NCBI RefSeq assembly: GCF_900199435.1
Contig: NZ_OAML01000002.1
Location: forward strand, 851,291 to 915,290
DNA length: 64,000 nt
Source: Pygmaiobacter massiliensis
Lineage (GTDB): Bacteria > Bacillota > Clostridia > Oscillospirales > Ruminococcaceae
Reading direction: 5' to 3'
Under the pieces are notes generated by a model. The model was not told the DNA's origin, made no database searches, and worked only from the letters and a program-made list of their open reading frames with translations. The translations under genes were made by a program, and so were the position numbers. Below, one piece after another: positions 1 through 8,941 of this stretch; within the stretch, counting starts at the first letter, position 1; every line of letters begins with the position of its first letter.

Positions 1-131
1 AAGCGGCTCTGCTTACTTTTTTTACAAGGCCAACTTGTTTTCAGCTTTATACTCTGCTTTTCTTGACTTATTGCTAAGCTCCATGCTTTAATAATACTTG
101 TGTTTATAAGAAAGACAGCTTGAGGTGTGCT

Positions 132-773
132 ATGGCTCCGACGTTTTTTTTGGAAGTAATCGGAACGATTGCGTTTGCATTTTCTGGCGCATTTGTCGCT
201 ATTGAATGTAAGCTGGATATTTTCGGCATTTTATGTGCAGCGGTGGTCACTGCTACCGGCGGCGGCATGACGCGCGATATCATTTTAGGCAATACCCCGC
301 CACTGATGTTCCGCGATCCTACTTACGTCATCATCGCCATTCTTTTTGCGTTTGCCACAGTGCTCATCTATGTGCCTTTGGTCAAATCCCGCTTCAAAAA
401 GAATATTCTCGGTATCATTAACGTGTTGGATGCTATCGGCCTTGCGGTGTTTACCATTGTTGGCATGAACAATGCCGTACAGTTTGGCTATGGCGATAAC
501 TGCTTTTTGGTATGTTTCGTCGGTGTGCTCAGTGCAGTAGGCGGCGGGCTGATTCGCGATATTTTCGTGGATCGCAAGCCGGTCATTTTGCAAAAAGAAA
601 TCTATGCCACAGCCTCTTTGGTGGGCAGCGTCTTTTATTATTACGGCAGTCGCGTCTTGCCCGGCTATCTTTCCTCTACAATTTCTATGGTACTTATCTT
701 CTTAATTCGGGTTTGGTCACTGCATCGGGATATTAACCTGCCGCTGGCAGAAAAACCGCCTGCGGGCAAATAA
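132..773 (+). CDS. TRIC-type (UPF0126/YicG) membrane channel family protein
   Basis: Predicted 213-residue inner-membrane protein of the trimeric intracellular cation channel (TRIC, formerly UPF0126) family. Two internally repeated halves are visible, each with a glycine-rich helix break followed by an acidic-basic pair: GGGMTRDI near residue 45 and GGGLIRDIF near residue 140. Six to seven hydrophobic segments fill the rest, and the length matches the family. ATG at 132 is preferred over an in-frame TTG at 120 because a GAGGTG ribosome site lies just before it. Prokaryotic relatives conduct monovalent cations; the physiological role here is unknown. It is a single-gene unit ending before a bidirectional terminator. 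Confidence 0.85.
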   Translation: MAPTFFLEVIGTIAFAFSGAFVAIECKLDIFGILCAAVVTATGGGMTRDIILGNTPPLMFRDPTYVIIAILFAFATVLIYVPLVKSRFKKNILGIINVLDAIGLAVFTIVGMNNAVQFGYGDNCFLVCFVGVLSAVGGGLIRDIFVDRKPVILQKEIYATASLVGSVFYYYGSRVLPGYLSSTISMVLIFLIRVWSLHRDINLPLAEKPPAGK

Positions 774-857
774 TCCGTATTCTTTTGCAAACAGCACCAT
801 TTAGGCCAGTGTAAAACTGTGCCGCAAAAAATACAATACTTACATATTAATAGAAAC

Positions 858-906
858 AAAGCCTGTTGCCCTGTGACCTTCCACAGTGAAAACAGGCTTT
901 TTATTT
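858..906. terminator. Bidirectional intrinsic terminator
   Basis: Stem AAAGCCTGTT/AACAGGCTTT with a further inner CTGTG/CACAG pairing, followed by a T-rich tract on the + strand and by A/T-rich sequence on the other. It sits between convergent genes (channel on +, acyltransferase on -). Confidence 0.8.
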
Positions 907-929
907 TGTAAAGCAAGAGCAAATAGAGA

Positions 930-1427
930 TTATTCTTGCACAACAACGGCGGCCTCTATTTTAACCAGTGGCTGCACACGGCAATTGGCTTTTACAATTG
1001 CACCAAGACCAATATGCGTCCCTTCGCCCACAATACAGTCATGGTCCAAAATTGCGCCGCAATTAATCAAACTGTTTGCCCCGGTAACTGCGTGGGTATT
1101 GATGATGGCTTTGGGCAGCACGGCGGTGCCCTGCCCTAGCCGTGCCGTTGGGCTGACATAAGCGGTAGGATGCACAAGGGTGGGTATTGTATAGCCAGCT
1201 GCAACAATTTGCTGCGCCCAGCGCATTCTAATTTCGTTATTTCCAAAGGCGGGATAGATGTGCTGGTATTCGTCTTTAAAGCGCTCAAACTCTGCGCAGC
1301 GGCCAAGCACCTGTGCGCCATTTACCTTGTCATCTAAAAAAGCGACTTTCTCATACGTTCCACATGCCTGCACCAATTCATAAATTGTTTGGCCGTAACC
1401 ACCGGCACCTAAAATAAGTAAATTCAT
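930..1427 (-). CDS. NeuD/PglD-type sugar O-acyltransferase
   Basis: Predicted 165-residue acetyltransferase of the sialic-acid O-acetyltransferase NeuD/PglD family. An N-terminal Rossmann-like PglD_N part starts with LLILGAGGYGQ and binds the sugar nucleotide in relatives. The C-terminal half (about residues 80-165) has the hexapeptide left-handed beta-helix pattern (HPTAYVSPTARLGQGTAV, DHDCIVGEGTHIG) that carries acetyl-CoA. The shape is slightly shorter than the usual ~210 residues, so the last coils may be reduced. ATG at 1427 has GGGAG 7 nt upstream; GTG at 1430 is an alternative. It lies downstream of the YfcC carrier but a terminator separates them. The sugar substrate is unknown. Confidence 0.8.
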   Translation of the reverse strand: MNLLILGAGGYGQTIYELVQACGTYEKVAFLDDKVNGAQVLGRCAEFERFKDEYQHIYPAFGNNEIRMRWAQQIVAAGYTIPTLVHPTAYVSPTARLGQGTAVLPKAIINTHAVTGANSLINCGAILDHDCIVGEGTHIGLGAIVKANCRVQPLVKIEAAVVVQE

Positions 1428-1545
1428 CACTGCTCTCCCGTCCTTTCAAAAAGCACTCTTTAGGGTAAATCGCCATTCTCCGGCAGTTTCAGTATAACGC
1501 AAAAAAAGGCCTTCGTAAAGCGGAATTCCGCACCCTTTCAAGAAC

Positions 1546-1584
1546 AAAGAAAAGCCCTTTGCCATTGGCAGAGGGCTTTTCTTT
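1546..1584 (-). terminator. Terminator downstream of the YfcC carrier
   Basis: Long stem AAAGAAAAGCCCTTTGCC/GGCAGAGGGCTTTTCTTT (one G-T wobble) with a 3-nt loop just after the YfcC stop codon; A/T-rich on both flanks, so it can act in either direction. Confidence 0.8.
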
Positions 1585-1585
1585 A

Positions 1586-3001
1586 TTAAGCGTATCCGAC
1601 GGCAAGTGCCAATGCAATCAGCACCATTTGGGTGACCAAAAGCAAACCGAAAAGCGGCACAAACCATTTCCACCACTTTTCCATCTTAATACCGGCAATT
1701 CCGCACATAATTGGGGCCGAAGCGGTAGGCCAAAGGATATTGGAAAGACCGTCACCAAACTGATAGGCCAGCACCGCAACCTGGCGGGGAATGTCCAGAA
1801 GGTCAGCAAGTGGTGCCATAATCGGCATGCTGACGACTGCCTGCCCAGAGCCAGATGGAATCAGGAAATTCAGCAGCGTCTGCACCAGCAGCATCGCTTC
1901 GGCAGCGAGCCAACGCGGCAGCCCAGAAAGCAGCAGCGACAAACCATACACCACAGTGTCAATAATGTGCCCCTGCTGCAACACCACTAAAATGCCGCGT
2001 GCAAGGCCAATCATCAGGCAAGCCACCGCGATATCCGAAAAGCTGCCCGCGATTTTTTCCGCGATCAGGTTGGGACCCCAGCCCATAATGGCCGCACTGA
2101 CAAGTCCCAGAATCAAGAATACAGCACACAGCTCTTCAAAATACCAGCCATACACTTTGGTGCCATATACAATAACGCCGATGCCAATTGTGAGCGTCAC
2201 CAACACTAGCTTTTCTCTCAGTCCAAACGGGTGTTGCTCAATCGCATCCGGATCCATATCCTGTGGGCCGGTGGCTGTGCCATACATCAGGCTTTTGGTG
2301 GGGTCTGCCTGAATTTTCAGTGCATACCGAACAATATAGATGGACGCCACCACAATCATGACCAGGTGGCACAGAATGCGAAAGCCTGCGCCGGACATGG
2401 TCGGCAGCTCAGCGATGCTTTGTGCCATACCCACGGTAAACGGATTCATAAACGCGCCGGAATAGCCCAGCCCGGCACCCAGAGCCACAATTGCAAGGCC
2501 AACCAATGCATCATAACCCATGGCAATCGCAATACCCACAAAGATAGGGATAAACGGAAAAGTTTCTTCGAAAACGCCAATGGTGGAAGATGCCGCGCCA
2601 ATCAGCAAAACGAAAACCGGAATAATCACGGCACGCGCTTTGCCTTTCAGTTTTCTCAATAGTCCGGCCACCAGCCCGTTGAAAGCACCGGTAGCAATGA
2701 TAAGACCAATTGCCGCGTATGCAATAAAAACGAAAAACACGACACTGGCAGCGTCTATCATGCCTGCATAAATGGAACGAAGCATGCCAAACAGCCCAAT
2801 GGGGGTGCGCTCAATTAACTCATAAGTACCTGGCACCACAATCATACGGCCTGCGGCGCTAGCGGCGCGCTCAAATTCGCCTGCGGGCAACAGCCAGGTG
2901 CCAATGGTGCAAAGGGCGATAATAGCGGTAAGCAACACATAAATGTGCGGCATCCGAATACCTTTTTTCTTTTTTTCTATCGTAACAGCAGGATTGCTCA
3001 T
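1586..3001 (-). CDS. YfcC family (C4-dicarboxylate/basic amino acid type) carrier
   Basis: Predicted 471-residue polytopic permease of the YfcC family within the DcuC/ArsB-NhaD-like ion transporter group. The N-terminus has a short basic stretch (EKKKKG) and then the typical first helix followed by LLPAGEFER, a family signature. About 11-12 hydrophobic segments follow, with the conserved SGSGQAVVSMPIMAPL motif near residue 390 and the FGDGLSNILWPT motif near 415. Family members are assigned as dicarboxylate, short-chain fatty acid or basic amino acid carriers, so the substrate is open. It is 53 nt downstream of an M20 amidohydrolase, an arrangement suggesting uptake of a conjugated amino acid that the hydrolase then cleaves. 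Confidence 0.85.
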   Translation of the reverse strand: MSNPAVTIEKKKKGIRMPHIYVLLTAIIALCTIGTWLLPAGEFERAASAAGRMIVVPGTYELIERTPIGLFGMLRSIYAGMIDAASVVFFVFIAYAAIGLIIATGAFNGLVAGLLRKLKGKARAVIIPVFVLLIGAASSTIGVFEETFPFIPIFVGIAIAMGYDALVGLAIVALGAGLGYSGAFMNPFTVGMAQSIAELPTMSGAGFRILCHLVMIVVASIYIVRYALKIQADPTKSLMYGTATGPQDMDPDAIEQHPFGLREKLVLVTLTIGIGVIVYGTKVYGWYFEELCAVFLILGLVSAAIMGWGPNLIAEKIAGSFSDIAVACLMIGLARGILVVLQQGHIIDTVVYGLSLLLSGLPRWLAAEAMLLVQTLLNFLIPSGSGQAVVSMPIMAPLADLLDIPRQVAVLAYQFGDGLSNILWPTASAPIMCGIAGIKMEKWWKWFVPLFGLLLVTQMVLIALALAVGYA

Positions 3002-3057
3002 CACACTCTTCCTTTCTTAAATGCAAAGCCCAAGGGCCGCACCTTGCGCGAGGATTG

Positions 3058-4260
3058 CTAAGCTTGCTGTTTTCGGCCGCAAGCCTCCCGGAAACTCTGT
3101 TCTACCTCACTGCAAAACGCTGCATCGTTATAAATCTTCAAAAACAAATTAGTAAGTACTTCGGCACCGCGTGCAAGGGCTTCTCGTGCCTGCGGGTCGC
3201 GGGTTGCCTCACACATCTCAGTGGTGTGCAGCGCAATTGGTTTGCGGTTGATGGAAATGAGCGGCTGAATCGTCGGACAACGATAGCTCACGTTGCCCAC
3301 ATCCGAGGAGCCGGTAGCCGGCAGCGGCGCGCCTACTGTTTCTCCTGCGGCCTGCAACAATTCGGCGGTGGCCTGCTCCAGCGGAGCCACCCGTACCATA
3401 TCCCAAAAGTCCAGCAAGCCCGGTGTAAAGGTCACGTCGCAATCCAACGCCAGCGCCGCACCGTTTGCGCATTTGCGTACAATCGTGTCCAGCTCTTCGA
3501 GCTTGCCACGGGAATCAGTACGAAATTCCAGCCGAATGGTTGCGTGGTCTGGTATAATATTTGGCGCTTTTCCGCCGTCCAGTATCACGCCGTTCACATG
3601 GATATCCGGCGTAAAGCATTCGCGGCGGGCATCGATTAAATCCAAAAACTTACGGGCAGCCGCCAATGCGCTGCGCCCTTTCCATGGGGCGGCCACCGCA
3701 TGCGCCTGTGCACCGAAGAATTCCACAACGTAGCACCTTAGGCTCAGCACATCCATATTGTCCTGTGAGGTGCCGCCGCTCCAGCTATGCATCATAGCCG
3801 CCAGCGCCATGCCGTCAAATACGCCACAGTCCGCCATGGTTACTTTGGCACCATTCTCCTCTTCTGCGGGGGTACCTATTACATATAAAGAGCCTTGGAA
3901 CTGCTCTTTCATCTCTGCAAGCGAAAGCGCGGCCAAAACCGAAAGCGCGCCGTGCAGATTATGACCGCACCCGTGGCCAATTCCGGGCAGTGCATCGTAT
4001 TCTACCATCAGTGCAGCGGCCGGGCCTTCGCCATTTTGCAGTACTGCGCGAAATGCGGTACCATAGCCGAGCTCTTTTTCTAAAAAGGGATATTCGACCT
4101 CAAACCCTGCGTTACGCAGCATCGCTGTAATGCGCTTGCTGGACGCTACCTCGTAATATGCAAGCTCCGGGGTTTGGTATAAAGCTTCACTAAGCTCTAC
4201 CGCCGCAGGAAGATGTCGCCGGACCACGCTCTTCGCTGTGTCCATTAATTCAAGTTTCAT
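3058..4260 (-). CDS. M20 family metallo-amidohydrolase (AbgB/aminoacylase-like)
   Basis: Predicted 400-residue cytoplasmic zinc/manganese amidohydrolase of peptidase family M20D, which cleaves N-acyl or aminobenzoyl-glutamate-like conjugates. Visible metal-site motifs are GIGHGCGHNLHGA near residue 100 and the EEENGAK acidic cluster near residue 135; the bacterial dimerisation domain lies roughly at 180-290 and the closing metal ligand segment STDVGNVSY-like (SSDVGNVSY) near 335. ATG at 4260 has GGTGGAG 4 nt upstream and is preferred over the ATG at 4284. First gene of an operon with the YfcC carrier. Confidence 0.87.
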   Translation of the reverse strand: MKLELMDTAKSVVRRHLPAAVELSEALYQTPELAYYEVASSKRITAMLRNAGFEVEYPFLEKELGYGTAFRAVLQNGEGPAAALMVEYDALPGIGHGCGHNLHGALSVLAALSLAEMKEQFQGSLYVIGTPAEEENGAKVTMADCGVFDGMALAAMMHSWSGGTSQDNMDVLSLRCYVVEFFGAQAHAVAAPWKGRSALAAARKFLDLIDARRECFTPDIHVNGVILDGGKAPNIIPDHATIRLEFRTDSRGKLEELDTIVRKCANGAALALDCDVTFTPGLLDFWDMVRVAPLEQATAELLQAAGETVGAPLPATGSSDVGNVSYRCPTIQPLISINRKPIALHTTEMCEATRDPQAREALARGAEVLTNLFLKIYNDAAFCSEVEQSFREACGRKQQA

Positions 4261-4501
4261 AAAACTCCACCTTCCCGTTTTCAAAATTTCATCACTGCAT
4301 TGCGCTGCTATGTTAAAGTGTCTTTATACAATACCATAGTTTTTGGGGCTTGAAAAGAGTTTATGAACATTCTGCTTGAGATTTGTATAATCTTCCAAAC
4401 CTGGTTTTCTGCTGCTCTTTTTTATCATCTATTTGCCTACAAACCAGCGGGCTGCCTGCCCAGCTAATACGTTGCAGGCTTGTCCTTTTACCACTACGAA
4501 A

Positions 4502-4531
4502 AAAACCTCCCTGGTAAAAGGGAGGCTTTTG
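4502..4531 (-). terminator. Terminator after the rubrerythrin gene
   Basis: Stem AAAACCTCCC/GGGAGGCTTTT with a 7-8-nt loop; on the minus strand it is followed by a run of seven T residues, ending the rubrerythrin transcript. Confidence 0.8.
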
Positions 4532-4541
4532 GCTATTGTTT

Positions 4542-5081
4542 TTAATAGTTTTCGGCTTTTATCTCGGTATAGGCTTGCTCGTGGCCGCATACAGGGCAAA
4601 TTTCAGGCGAGCAATCGCCGTAAGTTACATGGCCGCACACCATGCAGACCCAAGCAACGCTTTGCGGTTTGCAAAACACCTCATCGTTTTCGATATTGCG
4701 CCCAAGGCGACGATAGCGAGCATCATGAGATCTTTCGATTGCGCCCACTTTTTCAAAAAGGCTGGCCAGCTCGCAATAGCCCTCCTGCCGCGCGGTCTCG
4801 GCAAAGTTTTTATACATCTGGGTCCATTCATACCGTTCACCGGCTGCCGCATCCGCAAGGTTCTCAAGCGTAGGAGGAACTTCTCCGCTCGAGAGCCATT
4901 TCAGCCAGATTTCCGCGTGCTCAAACTCGTTGCTTGCGGTATCGTCAAAAATGTTGCCGATTTGCTGATATCCGTCCTCACGCGCTTTTTTGGCGTAGAT
5001 GACGTATTTGCCGCCCGCTTCGCGCTCGCCGGCATATGCTGTCATCAAGTTTTTATAGGTTTGGCTTTCACGCAATTCCAT
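4542..5081 (-). CDS. Rubrerythrin-like ferritin-fold protein with rubredoxin domain
   Basis: Predicted 179-residue oxidative-stress protein. The N-terminal four-helix diiron domain carries the E-x2-H pattern NEFEHAEIW near residue 55 and a second EAGGKY/EKVGAIERSHDARY helix pair, as in rubrerythrins that reduce hydrogen peroxide in anaerobes. The C-terminal rubredoxin-like iron site is formed by two Cys pairs, CMVCG near 141 and CPVCG near 159. ATG at 5081 has AAGGAG 9 nt upstream; the longer in-frame start is rejected. Monocistronic, with its own terminator. Electron donor not identifiable here. Confidence 0.92.
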   Translation of the reverse strand: MELRESQTYKNLMTAYAGEREAGGKYVIYAKKAREDGYQQIGNIFDDTASNEFEHAEIWLKWLSSGEVPPTLENLADAAAGERYEWTQMYKNFAETARQEGYCELASLFEKVGAIERSHDARYRRLGRNIENDEVFCKPQSVAWVCMVCGHVTYGDCSPEICPVCGHEQAYTEIKAENY

Positions 5082-5264
5082 GAGATCATGCTCCTTTGTT
5101 TCAGATTGCCGTAACGGGCAGAGCCCGGTCCGGGTCAATCCATCTTATGAAACACAGGTCGAGTTGGTCCCTATTTGCACGACCAACGACGAAGAAAATC
5201 GAAATTGTTTCTACCACATTGTTATAAAAATTGTTTTCATTGGCTATATCTGCACAAAAAACAG

Positions 5265-5294
5265 GCGGCAGAGAAAACCTCTCTACCGCCTGTT
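5265..5294 (-). terminator. Terminator of htpG
   Basis: Stem AACAGGCGG/CCGCCTGTT with an inner AGAGA/TCTCT stem, followed on the minus strand by TTTTTT, directly after the htpG stop codon. Confidence 0.85.
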
Positions 5295-5309
5295 GGCTTA
5301 CTATATTTT

Positions 5310-7226
5310 TTACAGGGTCATCAAATTGCAAACAGCGCTGGTGTAGGCCACAGGGTCTTCCACCGGCATGCCTTCAATCAGCAATGCCTGGGTGTAAAGA
5401 ATTTCTGCGTAGTCTTTCAGCTTTGCCTCGTTGGCGGGGTACAGTGCCTTCAAGGTTTCAAACACCGGGTGCGCAGCATTGATTTCGAGCACACGCTGTG
5501 CTTTTACTTTCTCTTCGGTACCGGGCATTGCACCAAGTACTTTCTCCATTTCAAGGCTGATGCCGCCCTTGGCAGTCAAGCAGACCGGGCAGTTTTTAAG
5601 ACGGCTGGTAAGCACTACGTCGGTAACTTTTTCGCCCAACGATTCTTTCAGAAAACCGAGTAAGTCCTTACTCTCTTCTGCCTGCTTTTTAATCTCCTCT
5701 TTCTCTTCCTCGGTGTCGATGCCAAGGTCTTCGTCAGAGGTGGAGCGGAACTCTTTACCTTTATAATCCCGCATCGCTTTCAGCGTAAACTCATCGATGT
5801 CGTCAGTGAGATAGAGCACCTCATAGCCTTGCTCTTTCAGTCGCTCATTCTGCGGCAATACTGCCAGCTTTGCCACGCTTTCGCCGCAAGCATAGTAAAT
5901 GTACTTCTGCTCTTCTTTCATGCGGTCTACATATTCGTCCAATGTAGAAAGTTTCTGCTCTGCACTGGTGATGTAAAGCAGCAGCTCAGACAGTACATCT
6001 TTGGCGGCACCATAGGTGGAATAAATGCCAAATTTCATTTGCAGGCCAAAGGCTTTGAACAGCTGCTCGTATTTTTCACGGTCATTTTTTAGCAGATTCA
6101 GCAGCTCTGATTTAATTTTCTTCTCAAGGCTGGTAGCGATTACTTTCAGCTGACGGTCATGCTGCAACAGTTCACGGCTGATGTTAAGCGAGAGGTCCGG
6201 GCTATCAACCAAGCCACGTACAAAGCTGAAATAATCCGGCAGCAGATCGGCGCATTTGTCCATAATCAGCACACCGGAGGAATACAGCTGCAGGCCCTTC
6301 TCGTAGTCGCGGCTGTAATAGTTAAACGGCGCGCGTGCCGGGAAGAAGAGCAGTGCATGATAGGTTGCAGCGCCCTCTACCGAAGAGCTGACAACCCGCA
6401 GCGGGTTCTCATAATCGCCGAATTTATTTTTGTAGAATTCGTTGTATTCTTCTTCAGTTACATCCTTTTTGTTCTTTTTCCAGATGGGCACCATGCTGTT
6501 AAGCGTTTCTACCTCGGTGTACTCTTCATATTCGGGTGCTTTTTCATTGCCATCAGCGTCTTTGTCAGAGTCCTCAACCATGCGGCTGTGGGAAACTTCC
6601 ATCTTGATGGGATAGCGGATGTAATCGGAATATTTTTTGATGAGGCTGCGCAGGCGGTATTCCTGCAAGAATTCATCATAGTTTTCATTTTCGGTGTTGT
6701 CTTTGAGCTGCAGGGTGATGGTAGTACCGGCCTCTGCACGCTCTGCAGCGGTTACCGTATAGCCGTCTGCTCCGTCCGATGCCCAGCTCCAAGCCTCTTC
6801 GCTGCCGGCTGCACGGCTGACAACGGTAACGTGTTTAGCCACCATAAATGCGGCATAGAAACCAACGCCAAACTGGCCAATGATGTCAACATCGCCTTCT
6901 GCAAGTTCATTTTCTTTTTTAAAGGCAAGGCTGCCGCTTTTAGCAATGGTGCCAAGATTCTGCTCCAGCTCGTCCTTGCTCATGCCACAACCATGGTCAG
7001 AAATGGTCAGCGTGCGTGCCTCGCGGTCTGCCGTAATGTCGATGAAAAGCTCCTCACGAGAGAGGCCGCTCTGCCCTGCTTTGAGTGCATTGTAGTACAA
7101 TTTATCCGTCGCATCGCTCGCGTTGGAGATCAGCTCGCGCAGAAAAATTTCTCGATTGGTATAAATAGAGTTGATCATCAGCTCGAGCAGACGCTTGGAC
7201 TCTGCTTTAAACTGTTTTTTTGCCAT
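5310..7226 (-). CDS. htpG: Molecular chaperone HtpG (Hsp90)
   Basis: Predicted 638-residue cytosolic Hsp90 chaperone, normal length. The N-terminal GHKL ATPase domain shows ELISNASDATDKL, DHGCGMSKDEL and the lid motif GQFGVGFYAAF. The middle domain follows with FFPARAPF and the catalytic-arginine segment LNISRELLQ, then the C-terminal dimerisation domain from about residue 500. ATG at 7226 has AGAGGTG 8 nt upstream; an in-frame ATG 4 codons earlier has no suitable site. The promoter region carries a CIRCE operator, so HrcA repression released by heat or misfolded protein is expected. Monocistronic. Confidence 0.97.
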   Translation of the reverse strand: MAKKQFKAESKRLLELMINSIYTNREIFLRELISNASDATDKLYYNALKAGQSGLSREELFIDITADREARTLTISDHGCGMSKDELEQNLGTIAKSGSLAFKKENELAEGDVDIIGQFGVGFYAAFMVAKHVTVVSRAAGSEEAWSWASDGADGYTVTAAERAEAGTTITLQLKDNTENENYDEFLQEYRLRSLIKKYSDYIRYPIKMEVSHSRMVEDSDKDADGNEKAPEYEEYTEVETLNSMVPIWKKNKKDVTEEEYNEFYKNKFGDYENPLRVVSSSVEGAATYHALLFFPARAPFNYYSRDYEKGLQLYSSGVLIMDKCADLLPDYFSFVRGLVDSPDLSLNISRELLQHDRQLKVIATSLEKKIKSELLNLLKNDREKYEQLFKAFGLQMKFGIYSTYGAAKDVLSELLLYITSAEQKLSTLDEYVDRMKEEQKYIYYACGESVAKLAVLPQNERLKEQGYEVLYLTDDIDEFTLKAMRDYKGKEFRSTSDEDLGIDTEEEKEEIKKQAEESKDLLGFLKESLGEKVTDVVLTSRLKNCPVCLTAKGGISLEMEKVLGAMPGTEEKVKAQRVLEINAAHPVFETLKALYPANEAKLKDYAEILYTQALLIEGMPVEDPVAYTSAVCNLMTL

Positions 7227-7254
7227 AACGATAAACACCTCTTATTGCGTTGTT

Positions 7255-7281
7255 TTAGCACTCTGTTGTTTCGAGTGCTAG
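7255..7281 (-). promoter_or_regulatory. CIRCE operator (HrcA binding site) of htpG
   Basis: TTAGCACTC, nine bases, then GAGTGCTAG: eight of nine positions of each arm match the known CIRCE consensus TTAGCACTC-N9-GAGTGCTAA. It lies between the -10 box and the htpG ribosome site, overlapping the predicted transcription start, the normal position for HrcA repression. Confidence 0.93.
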
Positions 7282-7289
7282 CATTATTT

Positions 7290-7318
7290 ATTGTAGACTT
7301 GTTGCGCAATAAAATCAA
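7290..7318 (-). promoter_or_regulatory. Sigma-A promoter of htpG
   Basis: Minus-strand TTGATT, 17-nt spacer, TACAAT (plus-strand AATCAA at 7313-7318 and ATTGTA at 7290-7295). The CIRCE element begins about 9 nt downstream of the -10 box. Confidence 0.8.
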
Positions 7319-7737
7319 GCCTTTTGTGTGAAGTTTACAAAAAATTAAAAATAAGTCAAATTCTTTCTTGGGGTACGATTTTCTGTCGTTCTGCATACCC
7401 TGTGGTATAGCAGCGCACTTGCTAAGAACAATTGCCGTAAATCTCACCACTATCTATGTCGTACTTTTAGCATGGATGGAACGGGAGATAAATTATCCGC
7501 GCCCTTTCGCCGCAGTGTGGACAGTAGTTGTGCTGGTGCCAGCATACAGCTCCGCCCAAACAAGCTCTTTTCACTCTGTAATTTTCAACGAGCCGCTAGG
7601 TACCGGCCGAATAATGCGCGATTTGATAAAACCTAAATTTTGCTGACCATAAAGCTGGAAAGCACGGCATAACTTTGTAACCTACGGGGGCCATGTTCGC
7701 CCCAAACAAGACACCAATTATAAGGGGGAAATGCACA
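7319..7737. other. Intergenic region, no convincing gene
   Basis: About 420 bp between the htpG promoter and the acidic protein. A 92-codon plus-strand frame (7368-7646) exists but has no ribosome site, no recognisable motif and unremarkable composition, so it is not called. No clear hairpin or promoter motif was found. Confidence 0.4.
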
Positions 7738-8457
7738 ATGATTGAGAATACCCGTACCCACAGCCTTTTTGAGGAACCGCAGGATGGCCCCTTCTGCGAA
7801 GAGCAGGAGGTAAAAGCAATCCGTCCTGAACTGGCAGATCCTGTTCTGACCTATGTCCCTGAAGCGATTCCTGCTCCTGTACCAGAGTTTGTTGCGCCGC
7901 CGGCAAAACGCGACTGTGGCTGCAACAAAGCCGGCATCATCCAGCCCATGCCGGAGCAAACAGCACCTGCCACCCTTGCCCCCGAAGCACCGCTTTGCTC
8001 GGATTCTCCTTATGTTTATGTAGAAAACGAGTTTGGCGAATTGGCGGCGATGTGGATGTCCAACGCACCGATACTGGAGGATAAGCCGGACGAAGCCGCT
8101 GCCTCTGCTCCCGCAAGTGATCTGGAAGAGCCGATAGAAGCAGTTGTCGAAGCCGAAGAAGCACCTCTGCCGGAAAAAGAAGTAATGGAAGTACCCCAGG
8201 CAGAAGATGCTGTACCGTTTGTCGCCGCGCCCATCGTACCGGAAGAGGCACCCGCGCCGGTTGTCGTAGAATCTGTATTGCCTGAGCCGCAGCCGGTACC
8301 AGAAACTTTTACTTCTCCGTTTAGAGCAGTGGAGTATCCCGAAATAAAGCCGCAGTTCCGTGCAGAGCCAAAACCAGAAGCAGCACCCGCAGCGAAGCCC
8401 GACCCTCAGTTTGGGACCGGTTTTGCTAAAACCCGTGAAGTATGGCGTATGAGCTAG
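7738..8457 (+). CDS. Acidic Pro/Ala/Glu-rich protein of unknown function
   Basis: Predicted 239-residue low-complexity protein, strongly enriched in proline, alanine, glutamate and valine, without a signal peptide or membrane segment. The one distinctive point is a KRDCGCNKAG patch near residue 60, whose two cysteines may bind metal. The central part (110-220) alternates Pro and acidic residues and is probably disordered; it ends with a conserved-looking GTGFAKTREVWRM tail. ATG at 7738 follows AAGGGGG; an in-frame upstream ATG is less likely. No family recognised. Its termination signal follows directly. Confidence 0.6.
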   Translation: MIENTRTHSLFEEPQDGPFCEEQEVKAIRPELADPVLTYVPEAIPAPVPEFVAPPAKRDCGCNKAGIIQPMPEQTAPATLAPEAPLCSDSPYVYVENEFGELAAMWMSNAPILEDKPDEAAASAPASDLEEPIEAVVEAEEAPLPEKEVMEVPQAEDAVPFVAAPIVPEEAPAPVVVESVLPEPQPVPETFTSPFRAVEYPEIKPQFRAEPKPEAAPAAKPDPQFGTGFAKTREVWRMS

Positions 8458-8490
8458 CCCAACTTATTCACTTTATATTAGCACCTTTCA

Positions 8491-8535
8491 AAAAAAGCGA
8501 TTATTGCAAACGCAATAATCGCTTTTCTTTTTTAT
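8491..8535 (+). terminator. Intrinsic terminator of the acidic-protein gene
   Basis: Perfect 11-bp stem GCGATTATTGC/GCAATAATCGC with AAAC loop followed by TTTTCTTTTTT. Confidence 0.9.
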
Positions 8536-8573
8536 GCACGCCAAACTAAAAAGCAAACATCATGCAAAAATCC

Positions 8574-8602
8574 TTGACATTTCATATCGGCTATGATATA
8601 CT
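8574..8602 (+). promoter_or_regulatory. Strong sigma-A promoter of tRNA-Lys
   Basis: TTGACA at 8574-8579, exact 17-nt spacer, TATACT at 8597-8602; the tRNA begins 31 nt further on. Confidence 0.9.
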
Positions 8603-8632
8603 GTCAAGGCGGTCAAAAATCGCGTTTATTAT

Positions 8633-8708
<76 letters not shown>

Positions 8709-8714
8709 AAAAGA

Positions 8715-8760
8715 AGCATAGCAGGTTGTCTTTTTACAAGGGCAACCTGCTATGCTTTTA
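8715..8760 (+). terminator. Terminator of tRNA-Lys
   Basis: 14-bp stem AGCATAGCAGGTTG/CAACCTGCTATGCT followed by TTTTATTTG, seven bases after the tRNA CCA. Confidence 0.85.
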
Positions 8761-8765
8761 TTTGT

Positions 8766-8804
8766 TTGCAGAGGGCTAGAATGAATTATTCTAGCCCTCT
8801 GCAA
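8766..8804. repeat. Perfect 17-bp inverted repeat
   Basis: Arm TTGCAGAGGGCTAGAAT (8766-8782), 5-nt loop, and its exact reverse complement (8788-8804). No T-run follows on either strand, so it is not a textbook terminator. It overlaps the stop codon of a small minus-strand reading frame (8786-8941), so it may be the 3' hairpin of that message or an element end. Confidence 0.75.
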
Positions 8805-8941
8805 GGAGAAAGCTTATGTTTTATATATAAGTTGGTTGAGAAGCTGGTGATTTTCAGGTTCTCTGCATTGTAAGGTATTGCGTACCCGCTAGTGTCTTCG
8901 CAAAAACGGTAAGCGATATGTATTCGAGAACTCTTCTCCAT
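8786..8941 (-). pseudogene. Possible remnant of a small minus-strand gene
   Basis: A 51-codon frame begins at ATG 8941, and the same frame stays open upstream to about 9011. A very strong AAGGAGG site lies at 8993-8999 on the minus strand, yet no ATG, GTG or TTG occurs at a usable distance after it; the ATG at 8941 is over 50 nt away. This looks like a gene whose start has been lost, next to a tRNA gene where mobile elements often insert. The product, with a basic stretch IRKKVVRGYG before the ATG, is not recognised. Confidence 0.25.

Noticed and set aside
6159..7331. 390-codon plus-strand frame antisense to htpG
   Set aside because: htpG with CIRCE and promoter explains the region; the antisense product looks random.
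7368..7646. 92-codon plus-strand frame between htpG and the acidic-protein gene
   Set aside because: No ribosome site and no similarity to a known pattern.
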